Shown piece by piece: positions 41,038 through 50,354 of a DNA stretch of 64,000 nucleotides. The stretch lies in NCBI GenBank assembly GCA_963774305.1, contig CAVZEM010000011.1, positions 186,001 to 250,000 of the forward strand, in the 5' to 3' direction. The stretch is from DASUPK01 sp963774305 (lineage in GTDB: Bacteria > Actinomycetota > Thermoleophilia > Solirubrobacterales > 70-9). The translations under genes were made by a program, and so were the position numbers. The notes below the pieces were generated by a model. It had not been told where the DNA came from. It ran no database searches and saw nothing but the letters and a program-made list of their open reading frames with translations. Position 1 is the first letter of the stretch; each line of letters opens with the position of its first letter.

Positions 41038-42369
41038 CTATGAAGGCGGTCGGGCACCTCCCTGCGGATCCGGGATGTCCTCGATCACCCGTCCGCCGCG
41101 GCCTCGCGTGAAGAAGCTGAACGACCAGCGAATCAGCACAAGCAGCCGGTTCTGGAAGCCGATCAGGTACCAGAGGTGGACCACGAGCCAGGTGACCCAG
41201 GCGGGAAATCCGCTCAGGCGAACGGCGTGGAGGTCCGCGACGGCCCGCGCCCGCCCGATCGTCGCGAGGTTGCCCTTGTCGCGGTATCGGAACGGCTTGT
41301 GGGCATTGCCGCGCAGACGCGCCTTGACGAGCTTGGCGGCGTAGCGGCCCTGCTGCATGGCCACCGGCGCAACGCCTGGAAGGTCCTGCAGCTCGCCGTC
41401 CTCGCCGCGCACCCGCACCATGTCCCCGAACGCGAGCACCTCGGGATGGCCCGGCAGGGTCAGGTCGGGCTCGACCGAGACCCGCCCGGCCCGATCGACC
41501 TCGGCGCCGCTCGCCTGTCCGAGGCGCCTCGCCAGCGAGGATGCGGTGACCCCCGCCGCCCAGATCACCGTTCGCGCCGGGATGCGCTCATGGGCCTTGC
41601 CGTGTGCTTCCACCGTGACGCTGTGGTCGTCGATGTCGACGACAGTGTGCTGGAGCAGCGGCGTGACCCCGAGATGCTCGAGCGACCGGGCCGCCTTCTC
41701 CGAAAGCGAGGACGGGAAGGTGGTGAGAACGCGGTCGGCCATCTCCAGCAGCAGCACTCGTCCCTCACGCGGATCCATCACACGGAAGTCCCGGCGGAGG
41801 GTGTCTCGGGCGAGCTCCCCGATCTGCCCGGCCATCTCCACTCCGGTCGGCCCGGCGCCGACCACCACGAACGTGAGCCAGGCGCGCCGCCGCTCCTCGT
41901 CCGTCTCCAGCTCGGCGGCCTCGAACGCGCTCAGGATCTGCGCCCGAACCGTGAGCGCGCTCTCCAGCGACTTCACCTCGTGGGCGAACGTCTGCCACTC
42001 GTCGTGGCCGAAGTAGGCATAGCGTGAACCGCCTGCCGCGATCAGCGTGTCGTAGGGGATCGTGAGCGGCTCGGATTCTCCGACACCGGGCTCGACCCAC
42101 ACCGTCCTGCCCTCGAGATCGACCCCGCTCACCTCGCCCAGCAGAACGCGGACGTTCCTGCGTCGCTTGAAGATGGCTCTCAGCGGATAGGCGACCTCCT
42201 CTGGCGAGAGCGCCCCCGTCGCCACCTGATAGGTGAGCGGCTGGAAGAGATGGAAGTTGCGGCGGTCGATCAGCGTCACATCCACTGGAGCGCGAGCGAG
42301 CTTCTGCACGGCCTGAAGCCCGCCGAAGCCGCCGCCGATCACAACCACCCGATGTCGAGCTTCTGGCAC
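41038..42369 (-). CDS. ndh: Type II NADH dehydrogenase (NDH-2)
   Basis: 443 residues. FAD-binding VVVIGGGFGGLQAVQKL, FHLFQPLTYQVATGALSPEEVAYPLR, NADH-binding VVGAGPTGVEMAGQIGEL and the second FAD motif VLAFGDMVRV are present, as is the quinone-site segment PVAMQQGRYAAKLVKARL. The C-terminus has an amphipathic/hydrophobic anchor (WVTWLVVHLWYLIGFQNRLLVLI). It passes electrons from NADH to menaquinone without pumping protons. Lies 10 bases after the oxidoreductase gene upstream. Confidence 0.9.
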   Translation of the reverse strand: MPEARHRVVVIGGGFGGLQAVQKLARAPVDVTLIDRRNFHLFQPLTYQVATGALSPEEVAYPLRAIFKRRRNVRVLLGEVSGVDLEGRTVWVEPGVGESEPLTIPYDTLIAAGGSRYAYFGHDEWQTFAHEVKSLESALTVRAQILSAFEAAELETDEERRRAWLTFVVVGAGPTGVEMAGQIGELARDTLRRDFRVMDPREGRVLLLEMADRVLTTFPSSLSEKAARSLEHLGVTPLLQHTVVDIDDHSVTVEAHGKAHERIPARTVIWAAGVTASSLARRLGQASGAEVDRAGRVSVEPDLTLPGHPEVLAFGDMVRVRGEDGELQDLPGVAPVAMQQGRYAAKLVKARLRGNAHKPFRYRDKGNLATIGRARAVADLHAVRLSGFPAWVTWLVVHLWYLIGFQNRLLVLIRWSFSFFTRGRGGRVIEDIPDPQGGARPPS

Positions 42370-42379
42370 TCCCGGGACG

Positions 42380-43984
42380 CTACCCGCCGACCGGTACGGG
42401 CACGCCCGCGTCCTCGAGCACGGCCATCGCCGCGTTCCGCCCGTTGAGCGCGATCACCGAACCCGCCGGGTGGGTGGCGGCCCCGCAGAGGTAGAGGCCC
42501 TCGACCGGGGTGCGCGACTCCAGACGCCAGTCCCACATCTGATCGGGGAGGGTCTCGCCCTGGAAGATGTTGCCGCCGGTGAGGCCGATCCGCTCCTCGA
42601 CGTCGGGCGGGCCCAGCACCTCGGTCTCGATGATGCAGTCGCGCACGTCGGGCGCGTAGGTCTGGATCAGGTCGACCGCCTGCTCGCCGATCTCGTCGCG
42701 GCGCGAGGGCCAGTCCCCGTCGGCCAGCTCATAGGGCGCGTACTGGGCGAAGACGCTCATCACGTGAGCGCCCGGCGGCGCAACGCTCGGGTCGTAGGCG
42801 GTCTGGAAGTAGAGCTCGGCCCAGGAGACCCGCGGCTCGCCGCGCTTGGCCGCCTCGAACGATTCCTGAGCCGCGTCCAGGCCGTGGGTGACGGTGACCA
42901 TCGCCCGGTGCGGCTCGACCGATCCGGCCGCCGTGAAGGTCGGCAGGCGGCTGAGGGCCGCGTTCACCTTGACCACCGGCGAGCGCACCTCCCAGGAGGA
43001 GAGCCGGTTGCGGTACTCGGCCGGGAGTGCGTCCTCGGGCAGCATGCCGAGCACCCGCTTCGGGTCGGCGTTGCTGATCACGGTGCGGGCCCGGATCATC
43101 TCGCCCGACTCGAGCTCCACCCCCTGGCCCGGCGCGATTCGCGCGACCGGCACGCCGGCTGCGATCACCGCGCCCGCCTCCTGGGCCACATCGGCGATCG
43201 CGAAAGAGACCCGTCCCATGCCGCCGTCGACGTAGCCCCAGCAGCCGCCGTGCCCCTCGACCTCGCCCATTCCGTGCATCAGGTGAACCGAGGCGGTGCC
43301 CGGATCCTTCGGCCCGGCCCACTCGCCGATCACGCCCTGGCCGAAGAGCGCATGGACCAGGCGCTCATCGGAGACGTAGCGGGCGAGCGTCTCGGCGATC
43401 GGCTCCTCGAAGACGATCGAGATCAGCTCGTCGTCCCCGAGGATCTCCTCGATCTGCTCGCGCCTGGGCGAGGGCCCGCGCCAGAGATCGCCGGCGGGCC
43501 CGGCCCGGAGCAGCCGCCGGATCCGGTCGAAGGTCTCCTCGTAGGCGAGGGCGCCGCGGATGTTCGACTCCGAGAAGCCGTTGGCGCGCATGTGCGCCTC
43601 GGTGTCGGCGTCGTCCAGGAACTGGCCAAAGGACGTGCCGTCGGCGAACGGGCACCAGAGGTTGGGATCAGCGGGGGTGACACGGTAGCCGTGTGAGGGC
43701 AGGTCCAGCTCGTCGATGACGAGCTGGTCGAGCAGGCCGACCACGTAGGCGCAGGGGCTGACCAGGAAGCGCTCGTCGGAGAAGGGCTGCTCGAGCGTGC
43801 AGGCCCCGCCCAGCCGCTCACGGCGCTCCAGCACCAGCACCGACTGCCGCGCCCGGGCCAGGTAAGCGGCCGCGGTCAACCCGTTGTGCCCGCCCCCGAT
43901 GACGACGGCGTCCCAGTCACGCGCCGCCAGCTCCGCGATCGGAGCGGGCAGGCCAACCTTGCCGAGGAGGCTTCCTACCTCCAT
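42380..43984 (-). CDS. Phytoene-desaturase-family FAD oxidoreductase
   Basis: 534 residues. N-terminal Rossmann motif DAVVIGGGHNGLTAAAYLARARQSVLVLERRERLGG split as GGGHNGL and ERRERLGGA, and the C-terminal FAD motif GLYLCGAATHPAGSVIALNGRNAA. This places it with the PYROXD2/CrtI-like group of carotenoid-type oxidoreductases. No carotenoid genes lie nearby, and the neighbours are NDH-2 and an acyl-CoA ligase, so its substrate is open. First gene of the leftward block. Confidence 0.85.
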   Translation of the reverse strand: MEVGSLLGKVGLPAPIAELAARDWDAVVIGGGHNGLTAAAYLARARQSVLVLERRERLGGACTLEQPFSDERFLVSPCAYVVGLLDQLVIDELDLPSHGYRVTPADPNLWCPFADGTSFGQFLDDADTEAHMRANGFSESNIRGALAYEETFDRIRRLLRAGPAGDLWRGPSPRREQIEEILGDDELISIVFEEPIAETLARYVSDERLVHALFGQGVIGEWAGPKDPGTASVHLMHGMGEVEGHGGCWGYVDGGMGRVSFAIADVAQEAGAVIAAGVPVARIAPGQGVELESGEMIRARTVISNADPKRVLGMLPEDALPAEYRNRLSSWEVRSPVVKVNAALSRLPTFTAAGSVEPHRAMVTVTHGLDAAQESFEAAKRGEPRVSWAELYFQTAYDPSVAPPGAHVMSVFAQYAPYELADGDWPSRRDEIGEQAVDLIQTYAPDVRDCIIETEVLGPPDVEERIGLTGGNIFQGETLPDQMWDWRLESRTPVEGLYLCGAATHPAGSVIALNGRNAAMAVLEDAGVPVPVGG

Positions 43985-44013
43985 CGGCCCACCCTACTCC
44001 CGGTGGCGCCGGG

Positions 44014-44650
44014 CTACCCATCCAGCAGGTTCCGCCGCAGGAAGTCGAGCTGGACCTCCACGGCACGCTCGTGGCCTTCGAGGAGCGGCGCGTAGTGACC
44101 GCCGTCCATCCGGACCACCTCTCCCTGAGCGGCGCGCTCGCCGGCGCGGATCACCGGACCGGCCGGGGCCACACCATCACCCTCGGGGGCGACAACGAGC
44201 AGCGGGCAGCGCACCCGCGAGGCGTAGCGGGCCGGCCGGTACATCCCGATCCTCAACGCCGACCAGGCCGAGACCTCCTGCTGCCAGTCCGGGTATTTGT
44301 TGCCCGGGTTGAGCGCCCGGGGACCGTTGAGTGAGTCCGGGGTGGTGAGCGCCGCGACCGTGCCGCGCTTGCCGGCCAGCGGAACGAGCAATGGGTCGCG
44401 ACCGAGCAGGCGTCCGATCCCGTCCATGATGCCGCGGCCGGTAATCCGCAGGCCGGAGAGCGGCGTGGTGTGGCGGAAGCCGTTCGGAGCCGAGGCCGGG
44501 CCGTCGGCGAGGGCCGAGACCGCGATCGCCGCCCCCAGTTCCGGGTCGCCGGCCGCGACCGGGAAGACATGGCCGCCGGAGAGGGAGAACGCCCGACGGA
44601 AAAGGGTCCAGGTCCGACGGGCGATGACGCCAGCCCATCCATACCCGTTC
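44014..44650 (-). pseudogene. 5'-truncated alpha/beta hydrolase
   Basis: The continuous frame from about 44600 downward reads FSLSGGHVFPVAAGDPELGAAIAV, the nucleophile elbow of a lysophospholipase-like hydrolase (usually WGFSLSGGH), and continues to MDGGHYAPLLEGHERA with the catalytic His. The first 100 or so residues of the fold are absent; upstream the frame hits a stop just before the next gene, and the residues before the elbow (WAGVIARRTWTLFRRA) do not fit the family. Internal ATG 44427 could give a 137-residue piece without the nucleophile. Confidence 0.6.
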
Positions 44651-44670
44651 TTGAGCGCCTCACACCTACC

Positions 44671-45039
44671 TCAGCCGGCGACCCACTCCTTTGCCTCCTC
44701 GAGCTCGTCCATCTCGAAGACCTTGAGCTGTCCGGGCATCGCCCAGGCGAAGAGACGCGTCGCCTTCGACACCCAGTCGACACCGCTGACGAAGGCGAGC
44801 TTCTTCCAGGCGGAGCGGTTCACGATCTCGGCCTTGAACCCGGTCTTCACGTCCTCGATCCAGGCTCCGGGCTCGAGGCCGTCGAAGTCCGGCAGGACGA
44901 AGAGGACCCTGGCCTCGCCCGAGTCGGTCGCCTCCTTGAGCGCCGGCTCCAAGCCCTCCTGGTAGTCGTCCTTCGTGAGCTTCCCCGAGGCCCGCAGGCC
45001 GATGGCGCCGGCGGGCATGTCGTCCATCCTCTCGATCAT
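44671..45039 (-). CDS. SpoIIAA-like (STAS/CRAL-TRIO-like) protein
   Basis: 122 residues of the DUF/SpoIIAA-like family: IERMDDMPAGAIGLRASGKLTKDDY at the start, LFVLPDFDGLEPGAWIEDVK and VSGVDWVSKATRLFAWAMPGQLKVFE. The Ser/Thr of anti-sigma antagonists is not obviously present, so a partner-switch role is unproven. GGAGGA precedes the ATG. Divergent from the ABC ATPase gene with 44 bases between. Confidence 0.82.
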   Translation of the reverse strand: MIERMDDMPAGAIGLRASGKLTKDDYQEGLEPALKEATDSGEARVLFVLPDFDGLEPGAWIEDVKTGFKAEIVNRSAWKKLAFVSGVDWVSKATRLFAWAMPGQLKVFEMDELEEAKEWVAG

Positions 45040-45083
45040 CGCTCCTCCTTGGCCGCTGGGCCCCAGTCGCTATCAATAGATAC

Positions 45084-45836
45084 ATGCCGAACGCCCTTGA
45101 GCTTCGCACGCTCACCAAGCGCTACGACGACGGCACCCTCGCCCTCGACTCCCTCGACCTCGAGGTCCCGTCGGGCAGCTTCTTCGGCCTGCTCGGCCCG
45201 AACGGCGCCGGCAAGACCACGCTGATCTCGGCCGTCTGCAACCTGATCCGGCTGACCGAGGGCGAGATCTCCGTCTTCGGCGAGCCGGGCGGCTCGATGG
45301 AGGCGCGACGGATGATCGGCATCGCCGAGCAGGAGCCCAACCTCGACCGCTTCCTGACCGTCCACGAGACCCTCGTCTACCACGGCGGCTATTACGGGAT
45401 GAGCGGCGAGGCCGCCGCCGCGCGCGCCGAGGAGATGATCGACGTCTTCGACCTGCGCGCCAAGCGCGACACCCGTGCGCCCAAGCTCTCCGGCGGGATG
45501 CGCCGCCGCCTGCTCCTGGCCCGAGCGCTGCTCCACGAGCCGCGCCTGGTGATCCTCGACGAGCCGACCGCCGGCGTCGACCTCGAGCTCCGCCACGAGC
45601 TCTGGCGCTACATCCGCCGCCTGCACGAGCGCGGCACGACGATCCTGCTCACCACCCACTACCTCGAAGAGGCCGAGGCGCTCTGCGAGGAGATCGCGCT
45701 GATCGGCGGCGGCCGGATCATGGCCCGGGACACAGCCGCCGGCCTTAAGCAGCGCTTCGACGCCGCCACCCTCGAGGACGTCTACATGAAGACCGTCGCC
45801 GCCGGGCGGCGCGAGGTCGAGGAGTCCCCGGCGTAG
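45084..45836 (+). CDS. ABC-2 type exporter ATP-binding protein
   Basis: 250 residues. Walker A GPNGAGKTTL, Q-loop GIAEQEPNLDRFLTV, signature LSGGMRRRLLLARALLHEP, Walker B LVILDEPTAGVD and switch TTHYLEEAE. The family is the daunorubicin/Nod-type exporter ATPase. Its matching permease is probably the gene at 47508, which is separated by one rightward and two leftward genes. Exported substrate unknown. Confidence 0.92.
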   Translation: MPNALELRTLTKRYDDGTLALDSLDLEVPSGSFFGLLGPNGAGKTTLISAVCNLIRLTEGEISVFGEPGGSMEARRMIGIAEQEPNLDRFLTVHETLVYHGGYYGMSGEAAAARAEEMIDVFDLRAKRDTRAPKLSGGMRRRLLLARALLHEPRLVILDEPTAGVDLELRHELWRYIRRLHERGTTILLTTHYLEEAEALCEEIALIGGGRIMARDTAAGLKQRFDAATLEDVYMKTVAAGRREVEESPA

Positions 45837-45846
45837 CCGGAACGCC

Positions 45847-46296
45847 ATGTCGGAAGAGAACGTCAAGGTGGTCAGGTCGCTTCTGGAGCCCTTCCAGGCG
45901 ATGAACACGGCCGAGATCGACTGGTCCGCCGATGCGATCCAAGAGGCTCTTGCAACCGTCTGCTCGCCGGATATCGAGGTGAGGACCCTCGACTCGGGAA
46001 TCGGCACCGGCATCGACCCCGTCTACCGGGGCCTGGATGGAGTGGCCCGCTATCTGCAGGCCTGGATGGACCCCTTCAGCGAGTTCCACTCGACCTGGAT
46101 CGATTTCATCGACGCCGGGGACTTCGTGCTGGTGCCGAACACCCACTGGGGGCTCGGGAAGGGCAGCGGCGCCTGGGTCGAGCTCGAGATGGCCTATGCC
46201 TGCGAGGTGAAGGGCGGGCTGATCACCCGCCTCCTCCAGTACGACACGCTCGATGACGCCCGCGAGGCGATCAAGGCATCGCCATCAACTAGCTGA
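45847..46296 (+). CDS. SnoaL/NTF2-like protein
   Basis: 149 residues, cone-shaped NTF2 fold: MSEENVKVVRSLLEPF, YRGLDGVARYLQAWMDPFSEF and a C-terminal VKGGLITRLLQYDTLDDAREA. This is the actinobacterial ketosteroid-isomerase-like group with unknown ligands. It lies 10 bases after the ABC ATPase gene. Confidence 0.8.
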   Translation: MSEENVKVVRSLLEPFQAMNTAEIDWSADAIQEALATVCSPDIEVRTLDSGIGTGIDPVYRGLDGVARYLQAWMDPFSEFHSTWIDFIDAGDFVLVPNTHWGLGKGSGAWVELEMAYACEVKGGLITRLLQYDTLDDAREAIKASPSTS

Positions 46297-46299
46297 GAT

Positions 46300-47037
46300 T
46301 CAGTCCGGGTACTCGTCCTTGCGCCAGGCGCGGGGCTCCTCCGGCTGCTCCTTCGGCGTGCGGTCGAGCAGGAACGAGTGGTACGGCGCCACGAACGGGT
46401 CGGGCGCCATCACCTGGTAGGTCAGGTAGACGGTCCCGTTGTCGCGGGCGAAGGCGATGAAGCCCGGGCCTTCGCGCAGGCCGTCCTTTAGGTCCGCGCC
46501 GACCTGCTCGCCCCACTCCCGGAGCCACTCCGGCGGGTCGTCGATCATCCCCTTGACCTCGGGGATCCGCTCCGCCTGCTCGGGGGTCATCGCCAGTCCG
46601 AAGTCGAAGGGAAAATCGCTCTCGTAGGTCGAGACGTAGGGGAACTGCCAGCCCATCCGCTCCTTGTATGCCGCGAGCTCGTCGATCGGCGCACGCGAGA
46701 AGCAGAGGAAGGTCACGTCGCGCTTGTTCAGGTGGATCAGCCCGCCGTCGAACTCGTCCCCGAGGCTCGTGCAGCCCGGACAGGCCCCCTTCGTGTAGTC
46801 GGGCCCGTACATGATGTTGTAGGCGAGCAGCTGTGAGCGGCCGTCGAAGAGCTCAGGGAGGCTCTTCTTGCCGTCCTCGGTGTCGAACTCGTAGTCCTTC
46901 TCGACCGGCACCCAGGGCAGCTCGCGCCGCTTCTGCTTGATTTCGTTGTTGCGCTCGGCCTGCTCGGCCTCGAGCTTGGCGAGCTCCGCCCGCCCCGCCT
47001 CCCATTCCTCACGCGTTCCGGTCTTGTGCTCAGGCAT
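46300..47037 (-). CDS. DUF899 thioredoxin-fold protein
   Basis: 245 residues. REEWEAGRAELAKLEAEQAE, RRELPWVPVEKDYEFDTEDG, the CxxC site ACPGCTSLGDEFDG and HSFLLDRTPKEQPEEPRAW are typical of this family of predicted dithiol-disulfide oxidoreductases. Its partner protein is unknown. The gene stops three bases after the convergent SnoaL-like gene. Confidence 0.85.
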   Translation of the reverse strand: MPEHKTGTREEWEAGRAELAKLEAEQAERNNEIKQKRRELPWVPVEKDYEFDTEDGKKSLPELFDGRSQLLAYNIMYGPDYTKGACPGCTSLGDEFDGGLIHLNKRDVTFLCFSRAPIDELAAYKERMGWQFPYVSTYESDFPFDFGLAMTPEQAERIPEVKGMIDDPPEWLREWGEQVGADLKDGLREGPGFIAFARDNGTVYLTYQVMAPDPFVAPYHSFLLDRTPKEQPEEPRAWRKDEYPD

Positions 47038-47103
47038 GACGACTCCTCCTTGATCGGGACTTACCCAAGAGACCGCGGACCCAAGCGAGATTCATCGGTC
47101 CGC

Positions 47104-47496
47104 TCAGCGCTGCCGGAAGAACTCCGTGAACTCGCGGCAGCGGCCCTCGGAGTCGAAGCGCATCACGAAGCAGTTGTCATAGACGCGGGCGACCGGGCCG
47201 CCGGGCTCGTCGCGATACGAGCTGACGCCGATGGCGACTGCCGCATCGCCGTCCACCGCGAAGGCGTTGTAGGAGGCCTCGTAGGTGCCTGGCTCGTCGC
47301 GCTCGGATGCGTCGGGGTGGTCGCCTTCCCCGAGCCAGGACTCGACGACCGCCTCGCGGCCGACGATCGGCTCATCGGCCGGGTGGTAGCGGTAGGCGAT
47401 GTCCTCGGCGAAGAGCGCCTCGACCTGGTCGCGGTCGTAGGTCATCCAGGCCCCGACGTAGTCGGCGAGCCAGCGGTCGACGTCCTCCCGGGTCAC
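47104..47496 (-). CDS. SnoaL/NTF2-like protein
   Basis: 130 residues, GTG start (47494-47496). WLADYVGAWMTYDRDQVEALFAEDIAYRYHPADEP and a C-terminal VMRFDSEGRCREFTEFFRQR show an intact NTF2 cone. Unlike the copy at 32688, its C-terminus is complete. Divergent from the ABC permease with only 11 bases between start codons, so at least one message has its promoter inside the other gene. Confidence 0.8.
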   Translation of the reverse strand: MTREDVDRWLADYVGAWMTYDRDQVEALFAEDIAYRYHPADEPIVGREAVVESWLGEGDHPDASERDEPGTYEASYNAFAVDGDAAVAIGVSSYRDEPGGPVARVYDNCFVMRFDSEGRCREFTEFFRQR

Positions 47497-47507
47497 AATT
47501 CGATCCT

Positions 47508-48290
47508 ATGGATGAGCGCGTCCTCGCGAATCCCTGGCAGGGATTCCTCTGGCTCTCGCGCCGCGAGTGCCACCGCGTCCTGCGCCTCTGGACCCAGACG
47601 ACGCTCGCGCCGGTCGTCTCCTCGCTCCTTTTCATCGTCGTCTTCGGCCTCAGCCTCGGCGGCCGGATCAAGCAGGTCGACGGCTTCGACTACGACCAGT
47701 TCATCGTCCCCGGCCTGATCGCGATGGCGATGGCCCAGGCCGCCTACTCCAACAACGCCTCGACGATCTTCCAGGGCCGCTCCGACCGCTACATCGACGA
47801 CGTCCTCGCGGCCCCGATCCACAACTGGCAGGTCAACCTCGGCTACCTGGTCGGCGGCGCCTTCCGGGCGCTGATCATCGGCATCGGCCTCGCCGCCTGC
47901 GCGATCCCGATCACCGGCGCCCCTGTCGTCCACCCCGCGCTCCTCATCCTCGCCGTGCTGCTGCTGGTCGTCGGCTTCGGCGCCCTCGGCACGATCGTCG
48001 GCATCTACGCCGAGACCTTCGACCACACCAGCTTCATCAACAACATCGTGATCCTCCCCCTCACCTTCCTCGGCGGCGTCTTCTACTCGGTCAGCCGCCT
48101 CGGCTCACCATGGGAGCAGCTCTCCCACGTGAACCCGCTCTTCTACGTCGTGGAGACGATCCGCTACGGCTTCCTGGGCGTCTCCGACGTGAGCCCGTGG
48201 ATCGCCTTCGCGGTGGTCGCCGGCCTGTGCCTGGCGCTGCTGGCGTGGAGCCAGTGGCTATTTACGAGTGGGCGGAAGTTGAAGCCGTAG
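47508..48290 (+). CDS. ABC-2 type exporter permease
   Basis: 260 residues, six helices. FLWLSRRECHRVLRLWTQTTLAPVVSSLLFIVVFG and PLTFLGGVFYSVSRLGSPWEQLSHVNPLFYVVETIRYG are standard for the DrrB/NodJ-like family. It should pair with the ATPase at 45084. The start ATG 47508 lies right beside the divergent SnoaL gene. The last 29 bases overlap the 3' end of ftsH on the other strand. Confidence 0.9.
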   Translation: MDERVLANPWQGFLWLSRRECHRVLRLWTQTTLAPVVSSLLFIVVFGLSLGGRIKQVDGFDYDQFIVPGLIAMAMAQAAYSNNASTIFQGRSDRYIDDVLAAPIHNWQVNLGYLVGGAFRALIIGIGLAACAIPITGAPVVHPALLILAVLLLVVGFGALGTIVGIYAETFDHTSFINNIVILPLTFLGGVFYSVSRLGSPWEQLSHVNPLFYVVETIRYGFLGVSDVSPWIAFAVVAGLCLALLAWSQWLFTSGRKLKP

Positions 48291-50298
48291 CTGGCTCAGC
48301 GGCGCCGCCCTCCGGCAACGGCACGCCGGCGACCTCGTACGCCTCCGGCTGGTCGAGCGTCTCGCGCTCGAGTAGGGCATTGGCAAGCGACTCGAGGCGG
48401 TCGCGCTCGCGCGTGAGGAGGTCGACCACGTCGCGCTCGGCCTCGTCCACGATGCGGCGGACCTCTTGGTCGACCAGCTCCTGGGTCGGCTCCGAGGCGG
48501 GGGCCGTGCCGGGCAGGAGGACGCCGTCCTGGCGGCCGTCGGTGACGGCGATCGGGCCGATCGCGTCGCTCATGCCCCAGCGGCCGACCATGCCGCGCGC
48601 GACCTGGGTGAGGTTCTGGATGTCGGACTCGGCGCCGGTGCTCAGGTCATCGAAGATGACCTTCTCCGCGGCGCGGCCGCCGAGCGCAACCTTGATCTGG
48701 GCCAGGAGCTCCTCGCGGCGGTAGTTGTAGCGGTCGCTCTCCGGGGTGGAGAGGGTGACGCCGAGGGCCTGGCCGCGCGGAATGATCGAGATCTTCCGGA
48801 CCGGATCCGCGCCCGGGGTGAGCATGCCGACCAGGGCGTGGCCGGACTCGTGGTAGGCGGTGCGCTTCCGGTCGTCGTCGGTCATCACGATCTGGCGCTC
48901 GGCGCCGAGCAGGATCTTCTCGATCGACTCCGTGAGGTCGCTCTGCTCCACCTTGGAGTGGCCGTGGCGAGCGGCCGTGAGGGCGGCCTCGTTGACGAGC
49001 AGGGCGATGTCGGCGCCGGTGGAGCCCGGGATCGAGGCCGCGATCCGCTCGAGGTCCACGTCGTCGGCGAGCGGCACGTCCCGGGTGTGGATCTTGAGGA
49101 TCTCGACGCGGCCCGGCTGGTCGGGCGGGTTGACGGCGATGCGGCGGTCGAAGCGGCCCGGTCGCAGCAGGGCGGGATCGAGGATCTCGGGGCGGTTGGT
49201 CGCGCCGAGGACGATCACGTTCGTGCCGGGCTCGAAGCCGTCCATCTCGGTCAGGATCTGGTTGAGGGTCTGCTCGCGCTCGTCGTTGCCGCCGGAGAGC
49301 CCGGCGACGTTGCCCGAGCGCGAGCGCCCGATCGCGTCGAGCTCGTCGATGAAGACGATCGCCGGCGCCGCCTCCTTCGCCTGCTTGAAGAGGTCGCGCA
49401 CGCGCGAGGCCCCCACTCCCACGATCGCTTCGACGAACTCCGAGGCGGAGAGATGGAAGAAGGCGGCGTGCGCCTCGCCTGCCACCGCGCGGGCGAGCAG
49501 CGTCTTGCCGGTCCCGGGCGGCCCGTAGAGCAGGACGCCGTGCGGGATCCGCGCCCCGAGCTTCGTGTAGCGCTGTGGGTTCTTCAGGAAGTCGACGATC
49601 TCGACCAGTTCGTCCTCGGCCTCGTCGATGCCGGCCACGTCCTTGAAGGTGACGCGCTGCTGCTCATCGGGGTTGACTCGCCGGGCGGTTGCGCGGCCGA
49701 AGCCGCCGAGGATGCCGCCCCTTCCCGCCCCCGTCTGGCGGCGAGCGAGCCAGATGAAGAAGCCGATCAGCAGCAGCCAGGGCAGAAAGCCGAGCAGCAG
49801 CGTCCCGAGCAGCGAGCGGCCGGAGTCCGGCGGCTCGGCGTTGACGGTGACTCCTCCGTTGGCGAGCAGCGAGGTGATCTGGGCGGGATCGAGGAACGAC
49901 GGGACCTCGGTCTTGAACTTGTCGACCTTGAACGGCTTGGCGTCACCGGGCGGGTCGTAGGTGGCCTCGTTCTTGAGCTGCCCCTCGATCGACTCGCCCT
50001 TCGAGCTGATCTCCTCGACATTCTTCGCGTTGACCTGGTTGACGAAGAACGGCTGGTAGGGGACGCGCGGGCGGTCCGGGGCGCCGCTGGTCAGGAACGA
50101 GATCAGCAGGTTGACCGCCAGCAGGCCGAGCAGGAACGCGATCAGCATCCTGCTCCGCGGGATCATCGGCGGCTTGGGAGGCGGCGGGGCGCCGCGCCCG
50201 TCGGGCGCCGGGTGGACGCGCCAGCCGGGCGGGTGGCCGTCTTCCGGCGGCGGATTCTGTGGTTGCGGCGGCTTCTCGGGAGGCTGATCCGGGGCCAA
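48262..50298 (-). CDS. ftsH: ATP-dependent zinc metalloprotease FtsH
   Basis: 678 residues. A Pro-rich N-terminus (about 50 residues) is followed by helix 1 (MLIAFLLGLLAVNLLISFL), a periplasmic-side domain and helix 2 (TLLLGFLPWLLLIGFFIWLA). AAA domain: Walker A GPPGTGKT near 256, pore loop FVEAIVG, Walker B IVFIDELDAIG, SRH RPEILDPALLRPGRFDRRI. Protease: HESGH near 480 and the third ligand region LSTGAESDIQ. It degrades unassembled membrane proteins and some regulators. Confidence 0.95.
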   Translation of the reverse strand: MAPDQPPEKPPQPQNPPPEDGHPPGWRVHPAPDGRGAPPPPKPPMIPRSRMLIAFLLGLLAVNLLISFLTSGAPDRPRVPYQPFFVNQVNAKNVEEISSKGESIEGQLKNEATYDPPGDAKPFKVDKFKTEVPSFLDPAQITSLLANGGVTVNAEPPDSGRSLLGTLLLGFLPWLLLIGFFIWLARRQTGAGRGGILGGFGRATARRVNPDEQQRVTFKDVAGIDEAEDELVEIVDFLKNPQRYTKLGARIPHGVLLYGPPGTGKTLLARAVAGEAHAAFFHLSASEFVEAIVGVGASRVRDLFKQAKEAAPAIVFIDELDAIGRSRSGNVAGLSGGNDEREQTLNQILTEMDGFEPGTNVIVLGATNRPEILDPALLRPGRFDRRIAVNPPDQPGRVEILKIHTRDVPLADDVDLERIAASIPGSTGADIALLVNEAALTAARHGHSKVEQSDLTESIEKILLGAERQIVMTDDDRKRTAYHESGHALVGMLTPGADPVRKISIIPRGQALGVTLSTPESDRYNYRREELLAQIKVALGGRAAEKVIFDDLSTGAESDIQNLTQVARGMVGRWGMSDAIGPIAVTDGRQDGVLLPGTAPASEPTQELVDQEVRRIVDEAERDVVDLLTRERDRLESLANALLERETLDQPEAYEVAGVPLPEGGAAEPATASTSAHS

Positions 50299-50354
50299 GG
50301 CCCAAATGTACTGGGGAATCGCGGGCCGCCAGGGGCACTCCCTAACCTCAAGGC

